Under the pieces are notes generated by a model. The model was not told the origin of the DNA. It saw only the letters and a list, made by a program, of their open reading frames with translations, and ran no database searches. From Actinomycetota bacterium (GTDB lineage Bacteria; Actinomycetota; Actinomycetes; Nanopelagicales; Nanopelagicaceae), in the NCBI GenBank assembly GCA_016870715.1, contig VGAL01000010.1, forward strand, positions 1-38,508: a stretch of DNA of 38,508 bases. The letters are read 5' to 3'. Shown here piece after piece: positions 16,797 through 25,040 of this stretch (position 1 is its first letter; each line of letters begins with the position of its first letter). The translations under genes were made by a program, and so were the position numbers.

Positions 16797-17591
16797 ATGA
16801 GAACCGCGACTCTTACCTATGGGCATGGCACGGAGAATGATTTTCTCCTCCTTCTCGATGAGGCTGACCAGATTCACATAGCGCCAGAGACAATTGCCCG
16901 CTTATGTAATAGAAGCTCTGGAATTGGCGCCGATGGTTTGATTCGCATGGTTCGCAAAAATGAGATCTGGTTTATGGATTATCGCAACAGCGATGGGTCA
17001 TTGGCAGAGATGTGTGGCAATGGCATTCGGGTGATGGCGCGATATTTAGTCGACCATAAGCTTTTAGCTCCGGGGCTTTTCCCGATTGATACTCGCACGG
17101 GAAAGAAGTTCTTAGCCGTTCCCGAAAGAGGCGAGATCTCCGTGAACATGGGGAAGGTCGAAGCGATCCCCAATGAGGTAACCATCATTCAGAACGGACA
17201 TGAGTGGCAGGCCCTTCATATCGAGGTGGGCAATCCGCATGCTGTCGCATTTGTTCAATCGCTCGATCAAGTGGGATCACTTGCTAATGCTCCGGTGATT
17301 TTGCCAGAGGATGCATTTGCTGAAGGGACGAATGTCGAGTTCGTCGAGATTCTCAATGAGAGCGAGGTAAGGATGCGCGTGCACGAGCGCGGTTCGGGGG
17401 AGACTCGTTCCTGCGGCACCGGAGTCTGTGCAGTTGCCCTTGCTACAACTCTCCACCGCGGAAAGAGAGTGCCGGCGCGATGGACGGTTCATGTTCCAGG
17501 AGGCGCTCTCACAGTGGAAATCGATGGTCATTCAAATGCCGTACTCACTGGTCCTGCGGTTCTACTTAGGGAGCATGAGGTTACCCTTTGA
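16797..17591 (+). CDS. dapF: Diaminopimelate epimerase
   Basis: The 264-residue enzyme converts LL- to meso-diaminopimelate for lysine and peptidoglycan. Its two active-site cysteines are in AEMCGNGIRV and RSCGTGVCAVA. GHGTENDFLLL, SGIGADGL and FMDYRNSDGS are standard motifs. ATG 16797 (MRTATLTYGHGTENDF) fits the family start and has GGAG only 3 nt upstream. A TTG at 16770 would add nine residues and fall inside the hairpin. The dapF stop overlaps the TTG start of hflX. Confidence 0.95.
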   Translation: MRTATLTYGHGTENDFLLLLDEADQIHIAPETIARLCNRSSGIGADGLIRMVRKNEIWFMDYRNSDGSLAEMCGNGIRVMARYLVDHKLLAPGLFPIDTRTGKKFLAVPERGEISVNMGKVEAIPNEVTIIQNGHEWQALHIEVGNPHAVAFVQSLDQVGSLANAPVILPEDAFAEGTNVEFVEILNESEVRMRVHERGSGETRSCGTGVCAVALATTLHRGKRVPARWTVHVPGGALTVEIDGHSNAVLTGPAVLLREHEVTL

Positions 17592-19030
17592 GTTCTGAAA
17601 AGCTCTATCAACGTTTGTTGCAGGAGAATGAACAGGCGCGAATTGATTTCGATGCTGGAGAGTTGAGCGACGAACTTTCGGAACGAAAAGCGCTTAAACG
17701 TGTAGCGGGCATCTCTACTGAACTTGAAGATATCTCCGAAGCTGAATACCGCTCACTTCGCTTAGAACGAGTGGTGCTCGTGGGAGTGTGGACCGAAGGA
17801 ACTGCTGAGCATGCCGAGAATTCTCTAAAAGAATTAGCAGCGTTAGCAGAGACGGCAGGTTCACAAGTCCTAGAGGGAATCATTCAGAGGAGGGATAAAC
17901 CCGATCCGGCAACGTTTATTGGCTCAGGCAAGGTGAGTGAATTAAAAGGAATTGTCTCAGCAACAAAAGCAGACACGGTGATTTGCGATGGTGAATTATC
18001 ACCAGGCCAACTTAGACAGTTAGAAGATCGTGTGAAGGTAAAAGTGGTCGATAGAACGGCTCTCATTCTCGATATTTTTGCTCAACATGCAAAAAGCCGT
18101 GAAGGTAAAGCACAAGTTGAACTTGCACAGATCTCATATCTCTTACCGCGTCTTCGTGGTTGGGGTGAATCGCTTTCGCGCCAGGTTGGTGGTCGTGCAG
18201 GCGCTGGCGGAGCTGGGGGAGTAGGTATCGGTGGACGCGGCCCTGGTGAAACGAAGATCGAGATTGACCGTCGTCGAATTCGCGATCGAATGGCGAAGTT
18301 GCGGCGAGAGATTGCGGAGATGAAAGTTGCTCGCGATACCAAACGTCAGGAGCGAGTTCGCCATCGGATTCCCTCAGTTGCAATTGCCGGTTACACCAAT
18401 GCCGGTAAATCATCTCTCCTTAATCGTTTAACAGGCGCTGGTGTCCTTGTTGAGAATGCGCTCTTTGCCACCCTCGATCCCACCACTCGTCGCGTGGAGG
18501 GAGGTGATGGTCGCGTCTACACCCTCACTGACACCGTCGGTTTTGTCAGTCACTTGCCACACCAACTTGTTGATGCCTTTAAGTCGACGCTTGAAGAGGT
18601 ATCTAATGCCGATCTGATTCTCCATCTTGTTGATGGCTCCCATCCAGAACCACTAGAGCAGGTTCGAGCAGTGCATCAGGTCATCGATGAGATCGGCGCT
18701 TCGAATATTCCTGAAATTATCGTGATCAATAAAGTAGATATCTCCGATCCACAACGAATCGTGGAGTTGGTTCAACAATTCCCGGGGAGTATCCCAATTT
18801 CGGCCCATACTGGTTTTGGAATTACAGAGCTCCGTTCGGCGATAGAAAGATCGCTGCCACATCCAGATGTCGAAGTGCGCGCTGTCATCCCCTACACACG
18901 TGGCGATCTACTTCACGAGATCCATGAGCGTGGTGAGATTTTTACCGAAGAACATATGGTGGATGGCACCCATGTTCGCGCCCTCGTGGATGCCCGCCTT
19001 GCCTCTGCGTTGGAGCGTTTTAGCGCTTAA
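17588..19030 (+). CDS. hflX: Ribosome-associated GTPase HflX
   Basis: The 480-residue GTPase acts in splitting stalled or stressed 70S ribosomes. The N-terminal HflX domain is followed by the glycine-rich loop GRAGAGGAGGVGIGGRGPGE (about 205-225), a coiled-coil with basic residues, and the G domain. The latter has G1 GYTNAGKSS (near 268), G3 DTVGF and G4 NKVD. A C-terminal domain completes the usual length. The start is TTG 17588, in a TTGA overlap with dapF, with GAGG about 7 nt upstream. The stop is only 4 bp from the lexA stop on the other strand, so the two genes converge with no room for separate terminators. Confidence 0.95.
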   Translation: MSSEKLYQRLLQENEQARIDFDAGELSDELSERKALKRVAGISTELEDISEAEYRSLRLERVVLVGVWTEGTAEHAENSLKELAALAETAGSQVLEGIIQRRDKPDPATFIGSGKVSELKGIVSATKADTVICDGELSPGQLRQLEDRVKVKVVDRTALILDIFAQHAKSREGKAQVELAQISYLLPRLRGWGESLSRQVGGRAGAGGAGGVGIGGRGPGETKIEIDRRRIRDRMAKLRREIAEMKVARDTKRQERVRHRIPSVAIAGYTNAGKSSLLNRLTGAGVLVENALFATLDPTTRRVEGGDGRVYTLTDTVGFVSHLPHQLVDAFKSTLEEVSNADLILHLVDGSHPEPLEQVRAVHQVIDEIGASNIPEIIVINKVDISDPQRIVELVQQFPGSIPISAHTGFGITELRSAIERSLPHPDVEVRAVIPYTRGDLLHEIHERGEIFTEEHMVDGTHVRALVDARLASALERFSA

Positions 19031-19034
19031 TTAA

Positions 19035-19748
19035 TTAACGTACTGAACGAAGTACAGCTGTCACTTTCCCCAAAATTTCCGCGTTATCGCCAGGGATGGG
19101 GGAGAAGTTGGGATTGGCAGGAAGTAACCAGATCTTGCCATCTCGACGAGAGAAGGTTTTCACTGTTGCTTCGTCATCAATCATTGCCGCGACGATTTCA
19201 CCTTTTTCGCAGGTTTTCTGCGCGCGAATCACTACATAATCTCCATCGCAAATTGCGGCATCGATCATCGAATCACCAACAACCTTGAGCATGAAGAGTT
19301 CACCTTCTCCGACAAGCGATGCTGGAAGTGGGAAGGTCTCTTCAATCGATTGCTCGGCGAGAATTGGACCGCCTGCGGCAATTCGACCAACAAGTGGCAC
19401 CGCGCGCATCTGATCCATGGGAGCCCCATCAGCATCGCTTGCATTTCCGGCATTGTCAGAGTTGAGTATTTCCAGGGCGCGGCCACGGGTGGGATCGCGA
19501 CGAATCCACCCCTTCTCTTCGAGGACCTCAAGTTGGTACTTCACACTCGATGGCGAGGCGAGGCCAGCGGCAATCCCAATCTCGCGCATCGTTGGGGGAT
19601 AGCCCTGAGCATCGAGGGCGCTCTGGATTACCTCCAGAATCTTCATCTGACGAGGGGTGAGCCCTTCCTCATTGGCGGGGCCATCAGGGAGCTCAGTAAT
19701 GGGGGAGGTAATGGGGGAGGTAATGGGGGAGGCCGTTTTCTTGGTCAT
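19035..19748 (-). CDS. lexA: SOS repressor LexA
   Basis: About 237 residues. The N-terminal winged-helix LexA DNA-binding domain begins [16 protein letters not shown] and contains [20 protein letters not shown]. The self-cleavage site [10 protein letters not shown] has its Ala-Gly bond. The S24 protease domain has the catalytic Ser in [10 protein letters not shown] and the catalytic Lys in [12 protein letters not shown] 19748 ([10 protein letters not shown]) is the likely start. A TTG at 19784 would begin inside the SOS box. The N-terminal tail contains (SPIT)3, encoded by three exact 12-bp DNA repeats (19696-19731). An SOS box at 19782-19795, 34 nt upstream, indicates autorepression. Confidence 0.96.
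   Translation of the reverse strand: MTKKTASPITSPITSPITELPDGPANEEGLTPRQMKILEVIQSALDAQGYPPTMREIGIAAGLASPSSVKYQLEVLEEKGWIRRDPTRGRALEILNSDNAGNASDADGAPMDQMRAVPLVGRIAAGGPILAEQSIEETFPLPASLVGEGELFMLKVVGDSMIDAAICDGDYVVIRAQKTCEKGEIVAAMIDDEATVKTFSRRDGKIWLLPANPNFSPIPGDNAEILGKVTAVLRSVR
19696..19731. repeat. Three exact 12-bp tandem repeats in lexA N-terminus
   Basis: GTAATGGGGGAG is repeated three times without mismatch on the + strand. Read as lexA on the minus strand it encodes Ser-Pro-Ile-Thr three times. The repeat is in frame and lies before the DNA-binding domain, in a tail that is not conserved in LexA proteins. Confidence 0.9.
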
Positions 19749-19781
19749 GTCCTCAAGGGTAACGGGAAAGGGCGAAATATT

Positions 19782-19795
19782 CAAACACCTGTTCG
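19782..19795. promoter_or_regulatory. SOS box upstream of lexA
   Basis: CAAAC-ACCT-GTTCG differs by one base from the palindromic consensus CGAAC-N4-GTTCG. It lies 34 nt upstream of the lexA ATG, consistent with lexA autorepression. It is one of two such boxes in the 115-bp divergent region between lexA and the LysM gene. Confidence 0.8.
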
Positions 19796-19803
19796 AAATT
19801 TTC

Positions 19804-19833
19804 TTGACAAAGGGGGTTAGATGGAGTTAACTT
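19804..19833 (+). promoter_or_regulatory. Putative promoter of the LysM gene
   Basis: A consensus -35 hexamer TTGACA is at 19804-19809. An imperfect -10 (TAACTT, 19828-19833) follows after 18 bp. An SOS box starts immediately downstream at 19834, where bound LexA would block the polymerase. The -10 is weak, so the exact start point is uncertain. Confidence 0.5.
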
Positions 19834-19847
19834 CGAACATCCGTTCT
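19834..19847. promoter_or_regulatory. SOS box upstream of the LysM gene
   Basis: CGAAC-ATCC-GTTCT matches the LexA operator with one mismatch at the last base. It lies 16 nt before the ATG of the LysM gene and just after its putative -10 element, a classic repressor position. Confidence 0.85.
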
Positions 19848-19863
19848 AAATGAGGAGTTTACG

Positions 19864-20226
19864 ATGGCAACTTCCCCTGCCCCCAGCGTCAGCCATATCA
19901 GCCATGTCAGCCACGTCGGCCAGACCCGCTTAACAACCCGCGGGCGCCTTCTCCTGTGCGCCTCAGGGCTCGTGGTGGCACTCTCTCTGATCTCTGCTAA
20001 CACCGCTCTGGGAAGTAATGAGAACGGAGTAGTTCTGGGTGGGACAACAGGGTACGAGAGCATCAGAGTCCTCCCTGGTGAGAGCCTCTGGTCGATAGCC
20101 CGCCAGGTTGCCCCAGATTTTGGAGCGAGCACCGGCGATATCGTTGCCATGATTATTGAGATCAATAACCTTCCCTCATCGGAGCTTGAGAGCGGAGCAG
20201 AGTTACTCATTCCCGTCCGTTCCTAG
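19864..20226 (+). CDS. Small membrane LysM protein, candidate SOS cell-division suppressor
   Basis: The 120-residue protein has a short N-terminal region with a repeated Ser-His pattern (SHISHVSHVG). One membrane-spanning segment (about 36-54) follows, and then an extracellular LysM-type domain (about 60-119: YESIRVLPGESLWSIARQ ... LESGAELLIPV) that would bind peptidoglycan. The start ATG 19864 has GAGGAG 7 nt upstream. It is divergent from lexA and has its own SOS box. This mirrors YneA (Bacillus), DivS (Corynebacterium) and ChiZ/Rv2719c (Mycobacterium), which are SOS-induced LysM-region membrane proteins that delay septation. Function is inferred from position and architecture; sequence identity to those proteins was not tested. 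Confidence 0.85.
   Translation: MATSPAPSVSHISHVSHVGQTRLTTRGRLLLCASGLVVALSLISANTALGSNENGVVLGGTTGYESIRVLPGESLWSIARQVAPDFGASTGDIVAMIIEINNLPSSELESGAELLIPVRS
19888..19923. repeat. Imperfect 9-bp tandem repeat in the LysM gene
   Basis: Four units related to GTCAGCCAT run in tandem (GTCAGCCAT, ATCAGCCAT, GTCAGCCAC, GTCGGCCAG) and encode the SHISHVSHVG stretch before the membrane helix. Confidence 0.8.
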
Positions 20227-20295
20227 CGGAGTGAAAAAAATCTTGCGACACACCGATTCTCCCCTTGCGAACCCTCGACCATTGCTCTACTGTTC

Positions 20296-20311
20296 CCACT
20301 AGATGTAGTAG
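20296..20311. promoter_or_regulatory. NrdR box 1 (candidate)
   Basis: CCACTAGATGTAGTAG matches 12 of 16 positions of the NrdR consensus ACACWAWATVTWGTGT. It is about 190 nt upstream of nrdR and 32 nt (about three helical turns) from box 2, the tandem spacing typical of NrdR operators. Confidence 0.65.
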
Positions 20312-20327
20312 TAACACCGGTGTAGTT

Positions 20328-20343
20328 AATCCACAGGTTGTGC
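20328..20343. promoter_or_regulatory. NrdR box 2 (candidate)
   Basis: AATCCACAGGTTGTGC matches 10 of 16 positions of the NrdR consensus, mainly in its 3' half (GTTGTG). Its start-to-start distance to box 1 is 32 nt. With box 1 it suggests autoregulation of nrdR and control of nrdJ by NrdR sensing ATP/dATP. Confidence 0.55.
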
Positions 20344-20488
20344 CTACTACTCCCCAGGTCCTCCACAGCCTTATCCCCAAGGCAGCGCGATTCTGGCTCT
20401 CGTCGAGGACATCTGAGTAGCTATCTGAGTGATTAACCAGTAAGTACCGAGTTTTCATAACCATTTGTGACGTTGTAAGGGGGTGCCA

Positions 20489-21025
20489 GTGAACTGTCCC
20501 TATTGCCGCCAGGCCGATAGCAGGGTCGTCGACTCGCGCCCAATCGACGAGGGCAGCTCCATCCGCCGTCGCCGCGAGTGCGCCACCTGTGGCAAACGCT
20601 TTACCACCCAGGAGATGGCGATTCTCTCCGTGATCAAGCGAAGCGGAGCAACTGAGCCCTTCAGCCGCGAAAAGGTCATCGCTGGTGTGCGGAAGGCATG
20701 TCAAGGACGCCCGGTCAATGATGATGATCTCGCGCTCTTGGCCCAACGCGTGGAAGAGAATCTTCGCGCGACTGGGCAGGCCGAAATCGAAGCGCAAGAG
20801 GTGGGTATGGCAATTCTCGCACCGCTGCGAGAGCTCGACGAAGTTGCATACCTCCGTTATGCATCGGTCTATCGCAACTTCAATTCATTAGATGATTTCG
20901 AGGGAGAGATTGCACTTCTTCGCGCATTGCCGTTTGAGAAGAATGACAGTGACAGTGACAGTGAAAGTGAAATCGAGAACTCCAGCGAGAGAGCGCAAGC
21001 TGATCGTGAGTTAAGTAAGAGTTAA
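20489..21025 (+). CDS. nrdR: Transcriptional repressor NrdR
   Basis: The 178-residue protein has an N-terminal zinc ribbon ([17 protein letters not shown] ... [13 protein letters not shown], with two CxxC pairs). An ATP-cone domain (about 50-140: [21 protein letters not shown]) binds ATP/dATP. NrdR represses ribonucleotide-reductase genes when dATP is high. GTG 20489 gives the normal MNCPYC start and has AGGGGG 5 nt upstream. GTG 20483 lies within that ribosome site. The C-terminal acidic tail ([11 protein letters not shown]) is encoded by tandem GACAGT hexamers (20945-20968) and is not part of the conserved fold. nrdJ follows after 55 nt. Confidence 0.95.
   Translation: MNCPYCRQADSRVVDSRPIDEGSSIRRRRECATCGKRFTTQEMAILSVIKRSGATEPFSREKVIAGVRKACQGRPVNDDDLALLAQRVEENLRATGQAEIEAQEVGMAILAPLRELDEVAYLRYASVYRNFNSLDDFEGEIALLRALPFEKNDSDSDSESEIENSSERAQADRELSKS
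20945..20968. repeat. Hexamer tandem repeat in nrdR 3' end
   Basis: Three exact GACAGT units followed by one GAAAGT encode an alternating Asp/Glu-Ser tail. It is an in-frame microsatellite in the unconserved C-terminus. Confidence 0.85.
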
Positions 21026-21080
21026 ATCAGAGATAAGAAGAGTTAAAAAAGTAAGACTAGAGGAGAAAGAGGAAAAGGAA

Positions 21081-23915
21081 ATGTCAGAGACAGTCGTAAA
21101 CCGGGTCGGGAGCAAGCGTGGCGCTGGACTCAAGGTGGAACGTATCTACACCACCGCAGGAGTTCATCCATACGATGAGGTGACCTGGGAGCGACGTGAT
21201 GTCGTGCAAAATAATTGGAAGACTGGTGAGGTTGTCTTCGAACAACGTGGGGTTGAGTTCCCTGACTTCTGGTCAGTGAACGCGTCAACCATCGTCACCA
21301 CTAAATACTTCCGTGGCGCAGTCGGTTATGAGAATCGCGAATGGTCACTCAAGCAGGTCATTGATCGCGTAGTACTCACCTACACCAAGGCCGGAAAAGA
21401 ATTCGGTTATTTCGCTACTGATGCTGAAGCAGAAATTTTTGAGCACGAGCTCACCTGGATGCTCTTGCACCAGGTCTTCTCCTTTAACTCTCCTGTCTGG
21501 TTTAACGTTGGCACTGCAGCTCCACAACAGGTAAGTGCCTGCTTCATCCTCTCCGTCGATGACACCATGGATTCGATCCTCAACTGGTACCGCGAAGAGG
21601 GCATGATTTTCAAGGGCGGTTCAGGTGCAGGTCTTAACCTCTCCCGCATCCGCTCCTCCAAAGAGCTTCTCAAATCAGGTGGCACCGCATCAGGTCCAGT
21701 CTCGTTCATGCGAGGCGCTGATGCCTCAGCAGGAACGATCAAGTCCGGTGGCGCCACTCGTCGCGCCGCGAAGATGGTCGTGCTCGATGTCGACCACCCA
21801 GATATCGAGGAGTTCATCGAGACTAAGGTCGGCGAAGAAGAGAAGATTCGCGTCCTCCGCGATGCCGGTTTCGATATGGACCTCGGTGGAAAAGACATCA
21901 TCTCTGTCCAGTATCAGAATGCAAATAACTCTGTTCGTGTAAGCGATGAATATATGCGCGCATACGAAGAAGGAAAAGAATTCGGCCTTCGCGCTCGTTC
22001 AACAGGTGAAATCATCGAGCATGTCAATGCACGATCACTCTTCCGCAAGATGGCAGAGGCAGCATGGGCTTGTGCTGATCCAGGAATTCAATACGACGAC
22101 ACCATCAATGATTGGCATACCAATCCAGAGACAGGTCGAATCAATGCATCCAACCCCTGCTCGGAGTACATGTCTCTTGATAATTCATCGTGCAATCTTG
22201 CATCGCTCAACTTGATGAAGTTCCTCAAGGCTGATGGATCATTTGATGCCAAGACCTTCGTGAAGGCAACAGAGATGATTATCACCGCGATGGATATCTC
22301 CATCTGCTTCGCAGATTTCCCCACCGAGGCAATTGGCGACACCACCCGTAAGTACCGCCAGCTCGGTATTGGTTTTGCCAATATCGGAGCGCTCTTGATG
22401 GCATCAGGTCTGCCATACGACAGCGATGGTGGGCGCGCACTCGCTGGCGCAATCACCTCATTGATGACCGGAACCTCCTATCGTCGCTCCGCAGAGATTG
22501 CAGGAATTGTCGGCGCTTACGAGGGTTATGCCCGCAACGCAACAGCGCATACCCGCGTCATGCGTAAGCATGCCGCTGCATCTGTCGCTGCACGCTCGGT
22601 AACAACCCTGGATCGTGATGTCTGGACCGAGGCAAATAAGCAATGGGATGAAGGTTTGAAGATTGGTGAGAAGAATGGCTGGCGCAATGCGCAAGCATCC
22701 GTTCTCGCGCCAACCGGAACCATTGGCCTCATGATGGATTGCGATACCACTGGTATCGAGCCAGATTTCTCGCTCGTGAAATTTAAGAAACTTGTCGGTG
22801 GTGGATCGATGCAAATCGTCAACCAGACAGTTCCTGCTGCCCTTCGCAAACTTGGTTACACCGAAGAGACCGTCGAAGCAATCGTCGAATACATCCAAGC
22901 AAATGGCCATGTCATTGATGCTCCAGGGCTCAAGCAAGAGCACTATGACGTATTCGATTGCGCGCTCGGTGCCCGTTCGATTGCGCCAATGGGCCACGTG
23001 CGGATGATGGCTGCCTGCCAACCATTCCTCTCTGGTGCAATCTCCAAGACCGTCAACCTTCCAGAGGAAGCAACTGTCGAAGAGGTTGAAGAGGTCTACT
23101 ACGAAGGATGGAAGCTTGGCCTGAAAGCGCTTGCCGTCTATCGCGATAATTGCAAGGTTGGACAACCGCTCTCCGATGGCAAAGCAAAGAAGAAGGATGA
23201 GCCAGTTGTCGAGAGCGCAGCTCCTGCTCGCGCAACACGTAAGCGTCTTCCTAAGTCGCGTCCATCACGAACCACCTCCTTTAACGTCGGTGGCGCAGAG
23301 GGATACATGACTGCAGGAGCTTACGAAGATGGCGCTCTTGGTGAAGTCTTCTTAAAGCTCGGCAAGCAGGGTTCAACTCTTGCTGGTGTGATGGATGCCT
23401 TCTCGATTGCAGTCTCGATCGGATTGCAATACGGCGTACCGCTCGAGACCTACGTCCAGAAGTTCACCAACTTGCGCTTTGAACCAGCGGGCATGACTGA
23501 TGATGCAGATATCCGGATGGCGCAATCGATGATGGATTACATCTTCCGTCGCCTTGCTCTTGATTACCTCCCTGCCGATGAGCGAGCAGCGTTGGGAATC
23601 TTCTCTGCAGCAGAGCGCGCTCGCGCCCTTGATGCGGGAAGTTACAGCGCACCGGAAGCCGCGCCCGCGATGGATGAGGTTGTGATCGAAACGCCACCTG
23701 CTGCTCCAGTAGCACAGGCAACAAAGGCGCAAGATATTGCGATTACGCCAGCGCCAGTTGCACCGGTGCAGATCGGTTCCTCCACTGAGTTGCTCGAGGC
23801 GATGATGGGTCGAAGCGCGGATGCTCCAATGTGTATGACCTGCGGAGTGAAGATGCGTGCAGCCGGGGCTTGCTACGTCTGCGAAGGCTGTGGCTCCACT
23901 TCGGGATGCAGCTAA
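21081..23915 (+). CDS. nrdJ: Adenosylcobalamin-dependent (class II) ribonucleotide reductase
   Basis: The 944-residue enzyme makes all deoxyribonucleotides without needing oxygen. It contains GGSGAGLNLSRIRS, ASNPCSEYMSLDNSSCNLASLNL (with the radical-bearing Cys in NPCSEYM), ILAPTGTIGLMMDCDTTGIEP and the C-terminal TSFNVGGAEGYMTAG section usual in actinobacterial NrdJ. A Pro/Ala-rich linker follows. The last about 30 residues are Cys-rich (MCMTCGVKM ... CYVCEGCGSTSGC), a zinc-ribbon or redox tail that may re-reduce the active site. A strongly purine-rich ribosome site precedes ATG 21081. It makes the organism dependent on B12 for this route. NrdR is encoded immediately upstream. No stand-alone class I genes are in the window. 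Confidence 0.96.
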   Translation: MSETVVNRVGSKRGAGLKVERIYTTAGVHPYDEVTWERRDVVQNNWKTGEVVFEQRGVEFPDFWSVNASTIVTTKYFRGAVGYENREWSLKQVIDRVVLTYTKAGKEFGYFATDAEAEIFEHELTWMLLHQVFSFNSPVWFNVGTAAPQQVSACFILSVDDTMDSILNWYREEGMIFKGGSGAGLNLSRIRSSKELLKSGGTASGPVSFMRGADASAGTIKSGGATRRAAKMVVLDVDHPDIEEFIETKVGEEEKIRVLRDAGFDMDLGGKDIISVQYQNANNSVRVSDEYMRAYEEGKEFGLRARSTGEIIEHVNARSLFRKMAEAAWACADPGIQYDDTINDWHTNPETGRINASNPCSEYMSLDNSSCNLASLNLMKFLKADGSFDAKTFVKATEMIITAMDISICFADFPTEAIGDTTRKYRQLGIGFANIGALLMASGLPYDSDGGRALAGAITSLMTGTSYRRSAEIAGIVGAYEGYARNATAHTRVMRKHAAASVAARSVTTLDRDVWTEANKQWDEGLKIGEKNGWRNAQASVLAPTGTIGLMMDCDTTGIEPDFSLVKFKKLVGGGSMQIVNQTVPAALRKLGYTEETVEAIVEYIQANGHVIDAPGLKQEHYDVFDCALGARSIAPMGHVRMMAACQPFLSGAISKTVNLPEEATVEEVEEVYYEGWKLGLKALAVYRDNCKVGQPLSDGKAKKKDEPVVESAAPARATRKRLPKSRPSRTTSFNVGGAEGYMTAGAYEDGALGEVFLKLGKQGSTLAGVMDAFSIAVSIGLQYGVPLETYVQKFTNLRFEPAGMTDDADIRMAQSMMDYIFRRLALDYLPADERAALGIFSAAERARALDAGSYSAPEAAPAMDEVVIETPPAAPVAQATKAQDIAITPAPVAPVQIGSSTELLEAMMGRSADAPMCMTCGVKMRAAGACYVCEGCGSTSGCS

Positions 23916-23933
23916 CAAGTAACACCTAGCCAA

Positions 23934-25040
23934 ATGGCTCAACCTTTCTCGATAGGGGCCGAGAGCGCGCTGATTGATGGCGTGATTACCTCGGCCTCGA
24001 TTGAGATAACCGACGGCTTCATAACCTCAGTTACTACTTCACCACCATCTTTATTTGGCGATGTCATTCTCGTCGAAGGAGTGCTCTCTCCTGGACTTAT
24101 CGATTGTCAGATAAACGGAATCGCAGATATCAATTTCTTTGATGCAGATAAAGAGCAGATGGAAGAAGCTCTTGCATCACTTGCTCGCCATGGCGTGACC
24201 GCATGTACCCCATCAATGATTTCGGCGCCAATAGGTGAATTGGTTGCAGCGATCAATGGAAGTGATTGCGGTGAAAGTTCTCTTACAGGTTTAGTACGAG
24301 CGCGTCACCTTGGATATCACATCGAAGGCCCCTTCCTTTCAGAAGATTTTGCACGTGCACATAACGCGCGCTTCTTCGTCGAACCCACCCGTGAGAATCT
24401 TCTCCCTCTTCTTGACACTCATCGAATTGCCATCGTCACTCTCGCTCCTGAGCGTGCTGGCGCGCTCGATGCGATTGCATCGATTCGCGAAGCAGGAGCA
24501 ATCGCAAGCGTCGGCCACTCAGGTGCAGATTTTCAGCAGATGGTCGATGCAGTTGCTGCCGGATTAAATATGATCACGCACCTATTTAATGGGATGACTA
24601 AAGATATTGACCAAGGAATTATTCGAGCAGCGCGCGAATTGGATCAGTTGACGATTGGATTTATTGCAGATGGAATTCATAACGATGGTGATCGGATCCG
24701 TTGGGCATTCGAGAATCTGAGCGAACGGATTGCGTTAGTCACTGATTCGTTGAGCAACCGATTGGGAGATGAGGTAGTCACTGCCAGAGCAGATGGCGGT
24801 GGATATCGAAGCGATGGCACGCTCGCCGGCTCACGATTGACTCTCGATCAGGTGATTGCCCGCGCGGTAGCCTCAGGTGTTCCGCTTACCCAAGCGCTAC
24901 TGAGCGCTACTCGTGTCCCAGCGCGCCTGCTTGGGCGAGGCGATCTCGGGGAGATAGCAGTGGGCGCTCGGGCAGACCTGACGCTCTTCACTGAAGGTGG
25001 GAGTATTCGTACCTGGGTAGGGGGAGTGGAGGTGACGTGA
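23934..25040 (+). CDS. nagA: N-acetylglucosamine-6-phosphate deacetylase
   Basis: The 368-residue amidohydrolase removes acetate from GlcNAc-6-P. Motifs are LSPGLIDCQINGIADINFFD (the E. coli-like form lacking HxH), the metal-binding Glu in YHIEGPFLSEDFARAHN, His in SVGHSGADFQQM, His in MITHLFNGMTK and the catalytic Asp in LVTDSLSNRLG. It starts 18 nt after nrdJ and its stop overlaps the next gene (GTGATGA region). It is the first gene of a three-gene amino-sugar operon and may be co-transcribed with nrdR-nrdJ. The pathway role is secure; physiological substrates such as peptidoglycan or chitin sugars are inferred. Confidence 0.92.
   Translation: MAQPFSIGAESALIDGVITSASIEITDGFITSVTTSPPSLFGDVILVEGVLSPGLIDCQINGIADINFFDADKEQMEEALASLARHGVTACTPSMISAPIGELVAAINGSDCGESSLTGLVRARHLGYHIEGPFLSEDFARAHNARFFVEPTRENLLPLLDTHRIAIVTLAPERAGALDAIASIREAGAIASVGHSGADFQQMVDAVAAGLNMITHLFNGMTKDIDQGIIRAARELDQLTIGFIADGIHNDGDRIRWAFENLSERIALVTDSLSNRLGDEVVTARADGGGYRSDGTLAGSRLTLDQVIARAVASGVPLTQALLSATRVPARLLGRGDLGEIAVGARADLTLFTEGGSIRTWVGGVEVT

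Larger units (their letters stand above)
20227..20488 (+). promoter_or_regulatory. nrdR upstream control region
   Basis: This 262-bp region between the LysM gene and nrdR contains two NrdR-box-like sites (annotated separately). Between them lies a perfect 10-bp palindrome ACACCGGTGT (20314-20323). A strong ribosome site AGGGGG (20478-20483) precedes nrdR. I looked for a cobalamin riboswitch, since nrdJ encodes a B12-dependent enzyme, and saw no B12-box-like sequence. No gene is evident. Confidence 0.6.

Noticed and set aside
20227-20488. Cobalamin riboswitch upstream of nrdR-nrdJ
   Set aside because: Looked for because nrdJ is B12-dependent, but no B12-box-like core or suitable fold was seen.
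20207-20797. Long minus-strand frame opposite nrdR
   Set aside because: It is antisense to a clear NrdR gene, shows no recognisable protein features and covers the nrdR control region.
22458-23165. Minus-strand frame of 235 codons inside nrdJ
   Set aside because: A shadow of the nrdJ codon pattern; no known family, ribosome site or signal.
23373-23942. Minus-strand frame opposite the nrdJ 3' end
   Set aside because: Composition (His/Arg/Cys-rich) is typical of antisense reading of a coding region.
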